Assembly: GCA_051861445.1 (NCBI GenBank)
Contig: JBHYCS010000006.1
Span: 62,001-126,000 of the forward strand
Reading direction: 5' to 3'
Origin: Parasediminibacterium sp051861445
GTDB lineage: Bacteria > Bacteroidota > Bacteroidia > Chitinophagales > Chitinophagaceae
Length of the DNA: 64,000 nucleotides
Under the pieces are notes generated by a model. It worked only from the letters and a program-made list of their open reading frames with translations, was not told the DNA's origin and did not search any database. A program made the position numbers and the translations under genes. Each line of letters starts with the position of its first letter. The first letter of the stretch is position 1. This document shows, piece after piece, positions 1 to 9,045 of this stretch.

Positions 1-1500
1 TTCATCATCATTTAGTATAGGTGTTGAAGATGCATTGTTTATGTTTCTTCTATATTCTACTACTCTATAATCTGGCTGTTGCTTATTATTAATAGATCCA
101 TTTGCATTCCAAACTAACTTAACTCCTTTTGTATTTAATTGGTGTGTACCTTCCAATTGTGTAGTGTATAAACCTCTTTGATTTAAGAAAGAAGAATTAA
201 AATTTACAAGTGCATTATTATTTAAATTGGTACCTGTTCTAATAGCATATTTATCTTCAAAATTTCTGTTGTATAAATTTTTCCAAGAAATTTTATGACG
301 ACCTTTTACGTAAGTAAAGTTTGCCAAAGCACCCCAGTTTACGTTATAAATATTCTGGGTTTCGTTGTATTTGAAAATGTATTCAGCAGAAGTATTTGTT
401 CTATCAAAATCGTAACGACTACGTTCAACATTATTGTAAACAATTTTAGATTGACGGTAAGTTAATCCTGCAATTACACCAATTGTACCATTATTTTTAA
501 GTTTGATAGATTTACCCCAAGTTAAATTGTACGATTGAATAGGGGCGGCTGTAGAAACTACTTTATTATAACCGTTGAAATTGAATAATCTTGTAATTGC
601 AGCCTTAGATGCATCATCATTCTTTGAAAATTGTTGACGATTATCAGGAACTCCAGCAGGAATGCTACGTGTGCCATCATCAAAGCCTAACCAATCAGTA
701 CTATTTCTTTTATTACCAGTAAAATCTCTAAAGGTAGATTCTGAATTATAGCCTAAAGAAACACCCACCGTAAATATGTTTTTATTAGGAACGTCTTTTG
801 TTTGAATTTGAATTAAACCACCAGCAAATTCACCTGTTAAATCTGGAGTTGCGGTTTTATTAATGATAACGTTATCTACAAGTAAAGATGGAATTACATC
901 GAAAGAAAATAGTTTTTTATCAGGCTCAGAACTTGGCATTTGTGCGTTGTTCAACATTGCTTGATTGTATCTATCACTTAAACCTCTAACAATAACGAAT
1001 TTATTATCTTGTATGGTAGTTCCACTTACTCTTTTTAATACCTCACCCATATTTTTATCGGGCGTTCTTTTAATAAAATCTGATGCTAAACCACTAGATA
1101 ATGAAGTATTATTTTTTTGAAAACTAACCAATGCGTTTGTACTTTCTCTTCTAGAATTAGATTTTACAACTACTTCTTCATTCTTATTTTTTTGTTCATC
1201 TAAAACTATATCAATGTAATTTTCGGCACCTTTTTTTACGTCTACATCTTCAATCACTTTTACAGAATATCCAACTCTAGAAATGGTTATTGTATATTTT
1301 CCTGGATTAATGTTTACTGTAAAAGTTCCATCTACTTCAGCAGAAATTACTTTTTTACTTGGTCCATCTATTTTAATAGATGCACTACCTAAAACATCAT
1401 TATTTTTTGAAGAAACTACTTTACCTGAAAACTTAACAGTTTGTGCGGTTGCTATGGCAGAAAAAAGTGAGAAAAGAAGAATAAATACGTAATGCTTCAC
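1..1500 (-). CDS. TonB-dependent outer-membrane receptor, N-terminal 500 residues (cut by window edge)
   Basis: The reading frame is open from a GTG at 1498-1500 to base 1, so the C-terminal part of the barrel lies outside the window. The start gives a clear signal peptide (hydrophobic stretch ending IATAQ). Residues about 23-95 form a CarboxypepD-regulatory-like beta-sandwich. A plug domain follows, with the typical RGLSDRYNQAMLNNA and SSEPDKKLFSFDVIP segments, then barrel strands rich in aromatic residues. Such receptors import large ligands across the outer membrane using TonB energy. No SusD partner is visible on this side, so the substrate is unknown. An ATG start is not available in frame near the signal peptide, which is why GTG is chosen. 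Confidence 0.9.
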   Translation of the reverse strand, partial: MKHYVFILLFSLFSAIATAQTVKFSGKVVSSKNNDVLGSASIKIDGPSKKVISAEVDGTFTVNINPGKYTITISRVGYSVKVIEDVDVKKGAENYIDIVLDEQKNKNEEVVVKSNSRRESTNALVSFQKNNTSLSSGLASDFIKRTPDKNMGEVLKRVSGTTIQDNKFVIVRGLSDRYNQAMLNNAQMPSSEPDKKLFSFDVIPSLLVDNVIINKTATPDLTGEFAGGLIQIQTKDVPNKNIFTVGVSLGYNSESTFRDFTGNKRNSTDWLGFDDGTRSIPAGVPDNRQQFSKNDDASKAAITRLFNFNGYNKVVSTAAPIQSYNLTWGKSIKLKNNGTIGVIAGLTYRQSKIVYNNVERSRYDFDRTNTSAEYIFKYNETQNIYNVNWGALANFTYVKGRHKISWKNLYNRNFEDKYAIRTGTNLNNNALVNFNSSFLNQRGLYTTQLEGTHQLNTKGVKLVWNANGSINNKQQPDYRVVEYRRNINNASSTPILNDDE

Positions 1501-1776
1501 AACTTTATTTTTTGGTGAGGCAAAAGTCAGTGGTGTGTATTAACGAATTGTTAAGCCTGTGTTATACTAATATTAACAAAGCGTTGACATGTAGTTAAAC
1601 AATAATAACTACCCACTTTATATCTCAGTAAAGTAGTTTTTATTAATTATAACTTCATTTATACAAGAGAATATGTACTATGTGGTAATTTTTTTTCTTA
1701 CCAGCAAACCAATTGGCTTAAACTTACGTATCTAATATGTATACGGTTTCTCAGGGGTGAGCAACAGTTATAAACG
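1501..1776. other. Gene-free spacer upstream of the receptor gene
   Basis: About 350 bases separate the receptor start from the stop of the DUF5686 gene. I see no convincing open reading frame; the longest plus-strand ATG frames are about 20 codons. It must carry the minus-strand promoter of the receptor, but no exact TAnnTTTG box is present (a near match, GACTTTTG, lies about 35 bases upstream of the start). Confidence 0.4.
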
Positions 1777-1824
1777 AAAGCAGTATTTACAATTAGATTA
1801 TCGAAAGTAAATATTGCTTTTTTA
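1777..1824. terminator. Hairpin terminator after the DUF5686 gene
   Basis: Arms 1777-1790 and 1807-1820 pair over 14 bases with one G-T pair. The T run follows on the plus strand, and a weaker T-rich stretch follows on the minus strand. The only gene ending here is the minus-strand DUF5686 gene (stop at 1849), so that is its probable user. Confidence 0.6.
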
Positions 1825-1848
1825 TTGATAATCAGTTATTTAATAGAA

Positions 1849-4389
1849 TTAAAGACTTGTGGTGAATGATATTTTTATTGACCAATTATCAATTGCTTTT
1901 GGTAATGCATAATATCCATATCTATAAAATGCACCTACACCAAGTCCTAAAAACATAAAATTATAGTCTAGCTTATACAAATTATTTATTAAAAATCCCG
2001 TTTCAAAAAGCCCTTTTTCTGCCGTTTGAAATGAAATGGACTGATGCTTTGAAGCATTATTAATTGTAGCGAAAGAAACACCTTGTACCAATACAAACTC
2101 TGGTTTAAAATGCACATTTTTAGGATTTAATAATAACGAACCAAAATTATGTTGCATAAATAGGGTAGCAAATTCAGATCCTATAAATTCGTAAAGTTTA
2201 ACCGTTTGAAATGTATTCGGAATAAAAATGCCATTTGGCTGATCTGTTCGGCTCGATGCTGTATTAAACAATAAACCCAAAGGCAAACTACCCCATATTT
2301 TGCCTGCACTAAAGTCTAATTTTGTAACTCCAAAACGTTTCATTCGTAGCAAATTATTCGTTTGAAGAAATGCTTTGGTATAATTTAAATTACTATTAAA
2401 ACCATGATCAATACTTTTTGAAATCTGAAATAGCAATTGTTGTTGAGGTATTGCCGTTGCAATTTTTGCTCTACCAAATTGAAATATTTTTTCCCCTTTA
2501 CGCCAAGCTATTCCTAAACCAATTTCTGTTCTATTAAATGTAACAGCATTAGTAGGTTTATCAAACACAAAATTGTATTGATATTGTGCTGAGTTTCTTT
2601 TTTCGTTTAAAACCCAAATATTGGTTTGAATGGTGGGGGAAATTTTAGTAGAAAAATTACCAATCAATCGCTGAACACTATCCATTGTTGTGGCATAAAA
2701 ATTTCGAAAAGAGGGTATAGATTTAAATCCTAAGTTCGATAATACACCTTGCATGTTACCAACCTCTTCTACATCTTGCAAAAAAGAAATTTGCAAGTTG
2801 GTATTGGTACGTTCGGCTAATTTAAATTGAGCATTTCCACCAAACTTAAATGCAGCATCTTTAGTTCCGTAACCAAAATAGCCACCAACAGAAAAAAATC
2901 GGTTAAAAGTTGGATTTGTTTGAACACCCAAACCTAGGCGTAATCTTTCGTATCTATTCAATCCTTTTAATAAGTATTCAAATGGTATATCTACCTTTCC
3001 CCAAGGTATTGCTCTTATGGCGAATGCCTCAATAAACTTATTGGTTTGATTGATTGCAAAAAGTGTTTTTTTAGGCAAAGAATCAAAAGCAGCGTATGTA
3101 TTTTTTTCTTTGGGCTTTAACGAATCTATCCGAAAATTATTCCAAGCTGTGTCTGATAAAATGCCTGCTGTATTTGGATTGTAGGAACTTTCTACATCAG
3201 AAAACAATTTTTTATCTAAAGGAATATTGATTAAAACGTTACTGAAATAGCTACGAGAATCCCATTGCATGAATACAGAATCTGTTTTCAAATCTTTTTG
3301 TGTAATGGTTGTATTTTGTTGTTTAGGAAACCAAAACGCATCCACTTTTGCATATTGCTGTTGCAGCTTGAATGTAAAAATTAAGTCTTGCTCATTGGCT
3401 GGCGATGCAATAATATTTTCTATAGCATACCCATTCGAATTGATATACAATACACCTTTTAAGGCCGTAAAGTTTTTTCCTTTTTTAGGTTCGTATGCAA
3501 TTATAAAAATTGTATCCGTTTTATTATAAACGAGTGTTTCTTTTAATCGAAATTTATATAAACTTATACTTCCTTTAATAAGTGGACTCGTATATGTTTT
3601 ATCTAACATGGTAATATAATCATCATAAAAACCGAATGGTTGAAAACTTGCACTTGTAAATGCAAAAGGAGCTTTGCTAAATCCTGAAATTTTAGAAGCT
3701 AAAACAGTTTCTTTGCTTTTGTTTGGCTGTTGATACAATCTTTCTGTAAAAGACTCTGTAACCATCAAATAATTCTTCTTCAAAAAAGAATCTGTAAGCT
3801 GATTACGCTTTTGCGATAAAGAATCGTTTTTACTTTTTTTAGCCGTTTGCTTAGTATTTGTATTCTTTTTTTTATCGGCAGAAATATCGTTGAATAACTT
3901 ATCGCCTAAACCTAAAGATGCAATGGTATAAGCATTGTATTTAAAAGAAGATTTACTTTCTGGTCGATGTACTTTTTTATTTGTAATGGCTAAATTGATA
4001 ATTCGATGTGCAGGATTAATATCTGAAACCACTACCACTTCGTCTAATGCTGCTTTATTGGGTTGCAAGAAAATAACAGTGTTCGATCCATTATTTTGAA
4101 CCACTATTTGTTGCGATAAATAACCCACTGCACTAATAATAATTGTTTTTTTATCGACTGCTTTTGTAAGTTCAAAAAAGCCGTCTATATCTGTAAATGT
4201 ACCATTAGTGGTTCCTTTAACTTGTATACTAGCAAATGCAATTGGCTTGTTATTACTACTATCTTTAACGATACCTTTTACAGACTGAGCAAATGCTGAA
4301 ACAGAAAAAAGCATTGTACCTACAAGTATCACAAGTATGTATGCATACAAACGCTTGAAACAGATACAATGCTTTCTTATAATCATCAT
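1849..4389 (-). CDS. DUF5686 family outer-membrane protein with carboxypeptidase-regulatory-like domain
   Basis: About 846 residues. A signal peptide (hydrophobic core ending SVSAFAQ) is followed by a CarboxypepD-reg-like domain at roughly residues 35-115 (start SVKGIVKDSSNNKPIAFAS). A long DUF5686 region then runs to the C-terminus, rich in alternating beta strands and ending in an aromatic-rich final strand. The family is predicted to form outer-membrane barrels in Bacteroidota; its function is not established. A GTG at 4398 directly after the stop of the upstream gene could also start it, but ATG codons at 4389 and 4386 fit the signal peptide better. It lies immediately downstream of the YCF48-like gene, with less than 10 bases between them, so the two are probably cotranscribed. 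Confidence 0.85.
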   Translation of the reverse strand: MMIIRKHCICFKRLYAYILVILVGTMLFSVSAFAQSVKGIVKDSSNNKPIAFASIQVKGTTNGTFTDIDGFFELTKAVDKKTIIISAVGYLSQQIVVQNNGSNTVIFLQPNKAALDEVVVVSDINPAHRIINLAITNKKVHRPESKSSFKYNAYTIASLGLGDKLFNDISADKKKNTNTKQTAKKSKNDSLSQKRNQLTDSFLKKNYLMVTESFTERLYQQPNKSKETVLASKISGFSKAPFAFTSASFQPFGFYDDYITMLDKTYTSPLIKGSISLYKFRLKETLVYNKTDTIFIIAYEPKKGKNFTALKGVLYINSNGYAIENIIASPANEQDLIFTFKLQQQYAKVDAFWFPKQQNTTITQKDLKTDSVFMQWDSRSYFSNVLINIPLDKKLFSDVESSYNPNTAGILSDTAWNNFRIDSLKPKEKNTYAAFDSLPKKTLFAINQTNKFIEAFAIRAIPWGKVDIPFEYLLKGLNRYERLRLGLGVQTNPTFNRFFSVGGYFGYGTKDAAFKFGGNAQFKLAERTNTNLQISFLQDVEEVGNMQGVLSNLGFKSIPSFRNFYATTMDSVQRLIGNFSTKISPTIQTNIWVLNEKRNSAQYQYNFVFDKPTNAVTFNRTEIGLGIAWRKGEKIFQFGRAKIATAIPQQQLLFQISKSIDHGFNSNLNYTKAFLQTNNLLRMKRFGVTKLDFSAGKIWGSLPLGLLFNTASSRTDQPNGIFIPNTFQTVKLYEFIGSEFATLFMQHNFGSLLLNPKNVHFKPEFVLVQGVSFATINNASKHQSISFQTAEKGLFETGFLINNLYKLDYNFMFLGLGVGAFYRYGYYALPKAIDNWSIKISFTTSL

Positions 4390-4398
4390 AAATAACAC

Positions 4399-5457
4399 TT
4401 AAAAAATTAATTTATATACACCAACACCAATTGCATAACCATAGGTTTTCCCTACTTCATTTTTATAGATGCGTATTTTATTACAAGCTCTTCCTATATC
4501 TACTTTTTGCCAAGTTTTTCCACCATCAGTAGTTTCAAAGCCACTAGTCATTGTTCCTACATAGCCATGATTTTCATCTAAAAATCCTACTCCAAATTCT
4601 CTTGCTTGTGCGTTTTCTGTAAGGTTTATTTCTTGCCAAGTTTTTCCGCCATCTTCTGTTTTTGCAACACGTTGTTGCTTAACGGTAGTATCAGGATTGT
4701 ATGATTGAATAGTTACATAACCCACTTTTCTTGATGGGAAAGAAACCTTCCAAGTTGTTTCAAATGGCCGAGCCGATTGATACACTTTTTGCCAACTAAC
4801 TCCACCATCTTTGGTGTATAAAATGAGTGCATTGGATTGTGAAATATCTGCATCACTTGCTGCACATACAAAACCTTCTTTTGTATTAAACATTTTAATA
4901 TCGAAAAGCATACTACAGTTAGCGTTCAAGCTACTTGAAGTGAAGGTTTCTCCGCCATTATGTGATACCATCATCATTGCAGGGCTACCCACTCTACCTA
5001 CTGCATAAACATGGTATTTGTAGTCTATTTTCCCATGATTAATGTATTGTTCTTTCACAATGTCTATTGCACACAATCCTTTTACATAAGGACCTGTATA
5101 TGTAACAGGATTCCAAGTTTTTCCACCATCAATGGTTTTATATAAAGGAATGGTATCTGTAACATTTGGAAAATAATCGGTACCAACTGTTCCTACAAAA
5201 CCCACCAAAGAATCTATAAATGCAATGCATCTAAAAAAGCTACCTTTCTTTTCAAGCTGCACTTGCCATGTATTTCCAGCATCGTTGGTAGTATAAATTT
5301 TTCCATAACCATTTACATACCATCCTTTGTTTTCATTTACAAAACAAATATCATCTTGTTTGCCTGGATAAGGAATGGTATTTAACTTTTGCCAACGTTG
5401 TGCAGTAGCAAAAAAAGGAACAAGAAAACAAATAAAAATTAACAATTTCATTTTCAT
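4399..5457 (-). CDS. Exported BNR / YCF48-like beta-propeller protein
   Basis: About 352 residues starting at ATG 5457 (or 5451), which gives a signal peptide ending FFATAQ. At least six Asp-box-like repeats are visible (TNDAGNTWQ, TIDGGKTWN, SHNGGETFT, TKDGGVSWQ, TEDGGKTWQ, TTDGGKTWQ). They indicate a sialidase-like or photosystem-assembly-factor-like propeller. There are no catalytic residues that would mark a sialidase, so a scaffold or binding role at the cell surface is more likely. The start of a longer frame at 5499 would overlap the preceding gene and disrupt the signal peptide. It precedes the DUF5686 gene almost without a gap. Confidence 0.8.
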   Translation of the reverse strand: MKMKLLIFICFLVPFFATAQRWQKLNTIPYPGKQDDICFVNENKGWYVNGYGKIYTTNDAGNTWQVQLEKKGSFFRCIAFIDSLVGFVGTVGTDYFPNVTDTIPLYKTIDGGKTWNPVTYTGPYVKGLCAIDIVKEQYINHGKIDYKYHVYAVGRVGSPAMMMVSHNGGETFTSSSLNANCSMLFDIKMFNTKEGFVCAASDADISQSNALILYTKDGGVSWQKVYQSARPFETTWKVSFPSRKVGYVTIQSYNPDTTVKQQRVAKTEDGGKTWQEINLTENAQAREFGVGFLDENHGYVGTMTSGFETTDGGKTWQKVDIGRACNKIRIYKNEVGKTYGYAIGVGVYKLIF

Positions 5458-5470
5458 AGATAACAATGGT

Positions 5471-5908
5471 TTAAGGGCGAACGTATAAACTTGTATCATT
5501 TCTTTCTTTGTTTATTAAACGAAGTCTTGTTGCAGATAATTCTAAAATACTGTCTTTTCTTGTAGTGCCATTAGAACGTGTAATTTGAATAGAACGATTA
5601 TTATCTACTAATTTATAAGTTGATGCTTGTGGGCCTTGTGGCGTTTCAACCACATAAGAATTATCTTCCTTATACTCGAAACGCAAACTGCTAACCATGT
5701 TTTCCATATCAGGATAATTTTCTTCCATTTGCTGAGCCATTTCAGCATTGGTTTTTCTAGTTTGTTCAATAATGGCTTTTGTAGCTTTTGGTACTGAAGA
5801 ATCGTCTAACTTCCATTTACCCAAAATATCTTTTGCAGGATCATTGATAATGGTAAATGCACTTAAGAATGTAATAACTACACCACTAAAAAGAATTGTC
5901 TTTTTCAT
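5471..5908 (-). CDS. Small exported lipocalin-like protein of unknown function
   Basis: From ATG 5908 the product is 145 residues with a signal peptide (MKKTILFSGVVITFLSAF). A GKWKLDD motif is followed by an acidic helix and a set of strands ending SILELSATRLRLINKE. This resembles lipocalin-like or DUF4923-type Bacteroidota proteins. The same frame stays open upstream to 6127 and would add a very hydrophobic 55-residue segment; see the finding on this start ambiguity. The stop at 5471 lies 13 bases before the start of the YCF48-like gene, consistent with an operon. Confidence 0.6.
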   Translation of the reverse strand: MKKTILFSGVVITFLSAFTIINDPAKDILGKWKLDDSSVPKATKAIIEQTRKTNAEMAQQMEENYPDMENMVSSLRFEYKEDNSYVVETPQGPQASTYKLVDNNRSIQITRSNGTTRKDSILELSATRLRLINKERNDTSLYVRP

Positions 5909-6104
5909 TTTTTGTAAAGGTTTAATGATTATTGTTTTTTGAATAAGTACGTAGATGATAAAAATTATTACAAACGTTAACAAATAAATAACTGCTAATC
6001 GAATGAAATAAATAGCAATTAAATAAGGTAAAAAGAAAAAGAAACTTACGCCTAAGGCAGCTATTATTATTGCCATAAAAACTATTTTTAAACAATTGTA
6101 GGAA

Positions 6105-6620
6105 TTAAGATGCAATAGATAAACCAATTAAATCTTCATGTTCTAAAATATATTCACCAGCTATTTGTTTAAATAAAATAAAACAAACGGCAGCAAGTGC
6201 TAATAGCAAATCCGCATTTAATAAAGAGTTGCCAAATTGTACTTGTAAAGTTGGTTGTTGATTTTTATATACTAGCGAATATTGCATTACCATTTCATTT
6301 TGATGTAAAATAGAAATACTTAAATAAGGATTATTGCAATATTGTACAATAAACTGTTGTTGATCAAATAAAACAATTGATGCGTTGCTTCCCCAAAATT
6401 GGTGCTTCATGCTTAAGAAAAACTCGTTATTTTCAGTAACGGTGTATGAAGGATTCCAAAAACCTTTTCTTGTACACACAAAAACGCTTTTACCAATTAC
6501 AAACTCTTGTATAGACGCATGTAAGAAACGAATGGATATGAGGGTTTCATGATTGCTCTGTAAGCTGTAAAAACCATTTTTAGAAATCCACGTTAAAGCA
6601 TCAGTTTTAAAACGAACCAT
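6105..6620 (-). CDS. Uncharacterised 171-residue protein
   Basis: I do not recognise this family. The product has no signal peptide. Residues about 1-130 look like beta strands (SISILHQNE, QPTLQVQFG), and one hydrophobic helix lies at about 135-155 (ADLLLALAAVCFILF). The pattern recalls LURP-one/scramblase-like folds, but that is only an impression. It sits between the LytTR regulator gene and the small exported proteins, on the same strand. Confidence 0.6.
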   Translation of the reverse strand: MVRFKTDALTWISKNGFYSLQSNHETLISIRFLHASIQEFVIGKSVFVCTRKGFWNPSYTVTENNEFFLSMKHQFWGSNASIVLFDQQQFIVQYCNNPYLSISILHQNEMVMQYSLVYKNQQPTLQVQFGNSLLNADLLLALAAVCFILFKQIAGEYILEHEDLIGLSIAS

Positions 6621-6731
6621 TGTATGTTATTTTCAACACAAATTTGTTTTGCTACAATTAACAGTGTAACAAAAAATACATAAGTGCAGAAAATTGTACT
6701 TGATTGCAGTAAAATTTATTCACTATAAAAG

Positions 6732-7457
6732 TTATACGCCCATTAACTCTTTAAACTTTACCGATTGACGTTGACTAACATCGATTTTAACCCCATTTTG
6801 AAGTTCGATTTGCAAACAATTGTTAAAATATGGATGGATGGTTTTTATGAAATTGATATTTATAATGTGCTGTCTACTTGCTCTAAAAAAATGTGTTTCA
6901 GGTAATTTTTCTTCTAAATAATTCAACGATTTGTGTAGTAACGGTTTGTAGTTATTGTAAAAAACACGAGCATAATTACCAACACTTTCAATTAAAAAAA
7001 CATCTACCAATGGAACAAAAAAACATTGATCGCCATCTTTTACAAATATTCTTTTATCGATAGTTAGTTTGTTTTCTTTTGTGGCAAATGGTTGAATTAA
7101 TTTTTTAGTTTTTTCGATAGCTTCTTCTAATCTTTTAGGATGAACAGGCTTTAATAAATAATCTATAGCACTTACTTCAAAAGCTTTAATTGCATATTGA
7201 TCGTATGCTGTAATAAAAATGGTATGAGGTACATGTGGCAATTGGTTTAACACATCAAAACCAAGTTGCCCATTTAAATTGATGTCGAGAAAAATAAAAT
7301 GAGGTTGGTGTTTTTGAATACTTTCTACAGCAGCTTCAACGCTATCAGCTACTTGTACCACTTCAATATCTGAATATGGTTCAAGCATTTTTTTTAATTC
7401 AGCAGCTGCCAAATACTCATCTTCTACGATGATGGTTTTATAGGTTATCATTGCCAT
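6732..7457 (-). CDS. LytTR-family response regulator
   Basis: 241 residues. The receiver domain (about 6-125) has acidic residues E12-D13, the phosphate-accepting D58 in FLDINL, T83 and K103 in LLKP. A LytTR DNA-binding domain covers about 135-240, with FFRASRQHIIN as its typical segment. It acts as a transcription factor phosphorylated by the partner kinase encoded just upstream; the two genes overlap by 20 bases, which suggests translational coupling. Starts at codon 1 or codon 3 (ATG 7451) are both possible. Its targets cannot be read from the sequence. Confidence 0.92.
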   Translation of the reverse strand: MAMITYKTIIVEDEYLAAAELKKMLEPYSDIEVVQVADSVEAAVESIQKHQPHFIFLDINLNGQLGFDVLNQLPHVPHTIFITAYDQYAIKAFEVSAIDYLLKPVHPKRLEEAIEKTKKLIQPFATKENKLTIDKRIFVKDGDQCFFVPLVDVFLIESVGNYARVFYNNYKPLLHKSLNYLEEKLPETHFFRASRQHIININFIKTIHPYFNNCLQIELQNGVKIDVSQRQSVKFKELMGV

Positions 7458-8481
7458 TAATTTGTATGCTTACAGATACCCAATTTTCTTCTTCTTTCAA
7501 ATGCAAACTTGCCTCTTGCAGATATAAGGCTTCTAAACGTTTTTTTACCAATGCTAAACCCACACCAGTATTGTTTAATGCTTCAGAATGCAGTTTGCCT
7601 GTATTTTTAATTTCAATATAAATTCCTCTTTCGGTTTTCTGAATTATCAATATTACATGTAAACGGTTATCTGCTGCTATTTTTCCATGCTTAATAGCAT
7701 TTTCTGCAAGTGTTAAAACAATAGCAGGTGGAATAAGATATTTGTACACATTTTCATCAATATCAAAATCTATCTTTAATTTTTCTCCAAATCGAATAGA
7801 CTCGAGTTGAAAATATTTTTTCACCTCATCAATCTCTAATAAAAGTGGAATTTCTCTGTCTTTTCCATAGTTTAAGGTAAATCGTAACAAATCGCTAAGC
7901 AACAAAACTGCGTTTCTACTTTTTTCTTGATCAATGCTAATTAATGCTTTAATGCTATTTAATGCATTAAATAAAAAGTGGGGATTTAATTGAGATTTCA
8001 ATAATTCTAATTCTACAACGTTTGCTATATTTTCTGCCTGTAATTTTTGCTGTTGTAACAAACTATTTTGCAATACTAATTTGTACATAAAATAAATGAT
8101 TACCCAAACGGTTACGTAACGCATCCAATTCATAATATTTCCTAAAAACTCAATCCAGCTGAAAGTAATTTTTCCTGCATAAATCATGTAGGCATTTATA
8201 AAAACAACAACAATAGAAATGAGCACAGCAATGCTTAATGAAGAAAAAAGAGCTAGCAACCAAATGGTAATCTTACTTTTTTGAAATACTTGAAAGCGAT
8301 GAATAAGCAACTTGAACAAATGGGTTAATGTAAACCCAATGAAAGCACAAATAGAAAAATAAATAAGTATTTGTTTATCGAACTTTCCGATAATGAAAAA
8401 AGTATAATTTACAAGTTCTACCGTAATCATTGCTAGCCAACCTAGCAACTGACACCACCAATATGTTTTTATTTTTTGCAC
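7438..8481 (-). CDS. LytS/YpdA-type sensor histidine kinase
   Basis: 347 residues. Four transmembrane helices lie in the first 135 residues, followed by a short coiled coil (LLQQQKLQAEN). The His_kinase motif (PF06580 type) is QLNPHFLFNALNSI with phosphorylated H168, and a HATPase domain carries the N-box LAENAIKHG. The membrane part has no recognisable ligand domain. It overlaps the LytTR regulator gene by 20 bases and forms the cognate pair with it. Its neighbour upstream is a small membrane protein gene on the same strand. Confidence 0.92.
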   Translation of the reverse strand: MQKIKTYWWCQLLGWLAMITVELVNYTFFIIGKFDKQILIYFSICAFIGFTLTHLFKLLIHRFQVFQKSKITIWLLALFSSLSIAVLISIVVVFINAYMIYAGKITFSWIEFLGNIMNWMRYVTVWVIIYFMYKLVLQNSLLQQQKLQAENIANVVELELLKSQLNPHFLFNALNSIKALISIDQEKSRNAVLLLSDLLRFTLNYGKDREIPLLLEIDEVKKYFQLESIRFGEKLKIDFDIDENVYKYLIPPAIVLTLAENAIKHGKIAADNRLHVILIIQKTERGIYIEIKNTGKLHSEALNNTGVGLALVKKRLEALYLQEASLHLKEEENWVSVSIQINGNDNL

Positions 8482-8506
8482 AATTATGGTTGATGAATTT
8501 AGAAAA

Positions 8507-9010
8507 CTAATGAGCGTTAAACGTGTGTTTAAACAACTTCATAAAACGAAATGTAAACACAATATGGGTTAGTAAAACAATGGCAAAAAAAAGCATTATG
8601 TACAAAGTAGTATTCATTACCATTTCCATCATGGGCAAAACATCGGCAGGAGCTTTAGGCTGTTGTATTTCTATTGCTTGCTGAAATGTTTTTTGAATGA
8701 TACTAGGATTGGTTTTAATTTGTATAAATTGAATAATGGCAGATGCAGCAAAGAAAATAGAAACAATAGCATTTACATTTATAAAATCACGCAAAAAGGG
8801 TTTACAAGATTTTGTGTGTACAATGGCTTTTTGATAAAACTGAAACGAACTAAATACATACAACACCACACAAATCAATAAAAATAATGGCAAAAACATA
8901 ATCGGATTTGCTAAAGCCACTAATAAAGCAAGCAAAGCAAATAGGCTAAACAAAGCTGCAAAAGGCAACAATATATACGAGAGAATTTTATAAATTTTAA
9001 GTGCAATCAT
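8507..9010 (-). CDS. Small integral membrane protein of unknown function
   Basis: 167 residues with about four hydrophobic helices (near 10-35, 38-55, 80-100 and 135-155) separated by a short soluble loop with several Gln and Pro residues. I do not recognise a family. It ends 25 bases before the histidine kinase gene and begins 35 bases after the transglutaminase gene, so it may be cotranscribed with either. A role as accessory membrane component of the kinase is possible but unproven. Confidence 0.65.
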   Translation of the reverse strand: MIALKIYKILSYILLPFAALFSLFALLALLVALANPIMFLPLFLLICVVLYVFSSFQFYQKAIVHTKSCKPFLRDFINVNAIVSIFFAASAIIQFIQIKTNPSIIQKTFQQAIEIQQPKAPADVLPMMEMVMNTTLYIMLFFAIVLLTHIVFTFRFMKLFKHTFNAH

Positions 9011-9045
9011 GCTACGAATTTGAGTAAAATTATTGGTTGTAAAAA

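Noticed and set aside
1283..1492. Plus-strand frame of 69 codons within the receptor gene
   Set aside because: It is the reverse of the receptor's signal peptide and carboxypeptidase-like domain.
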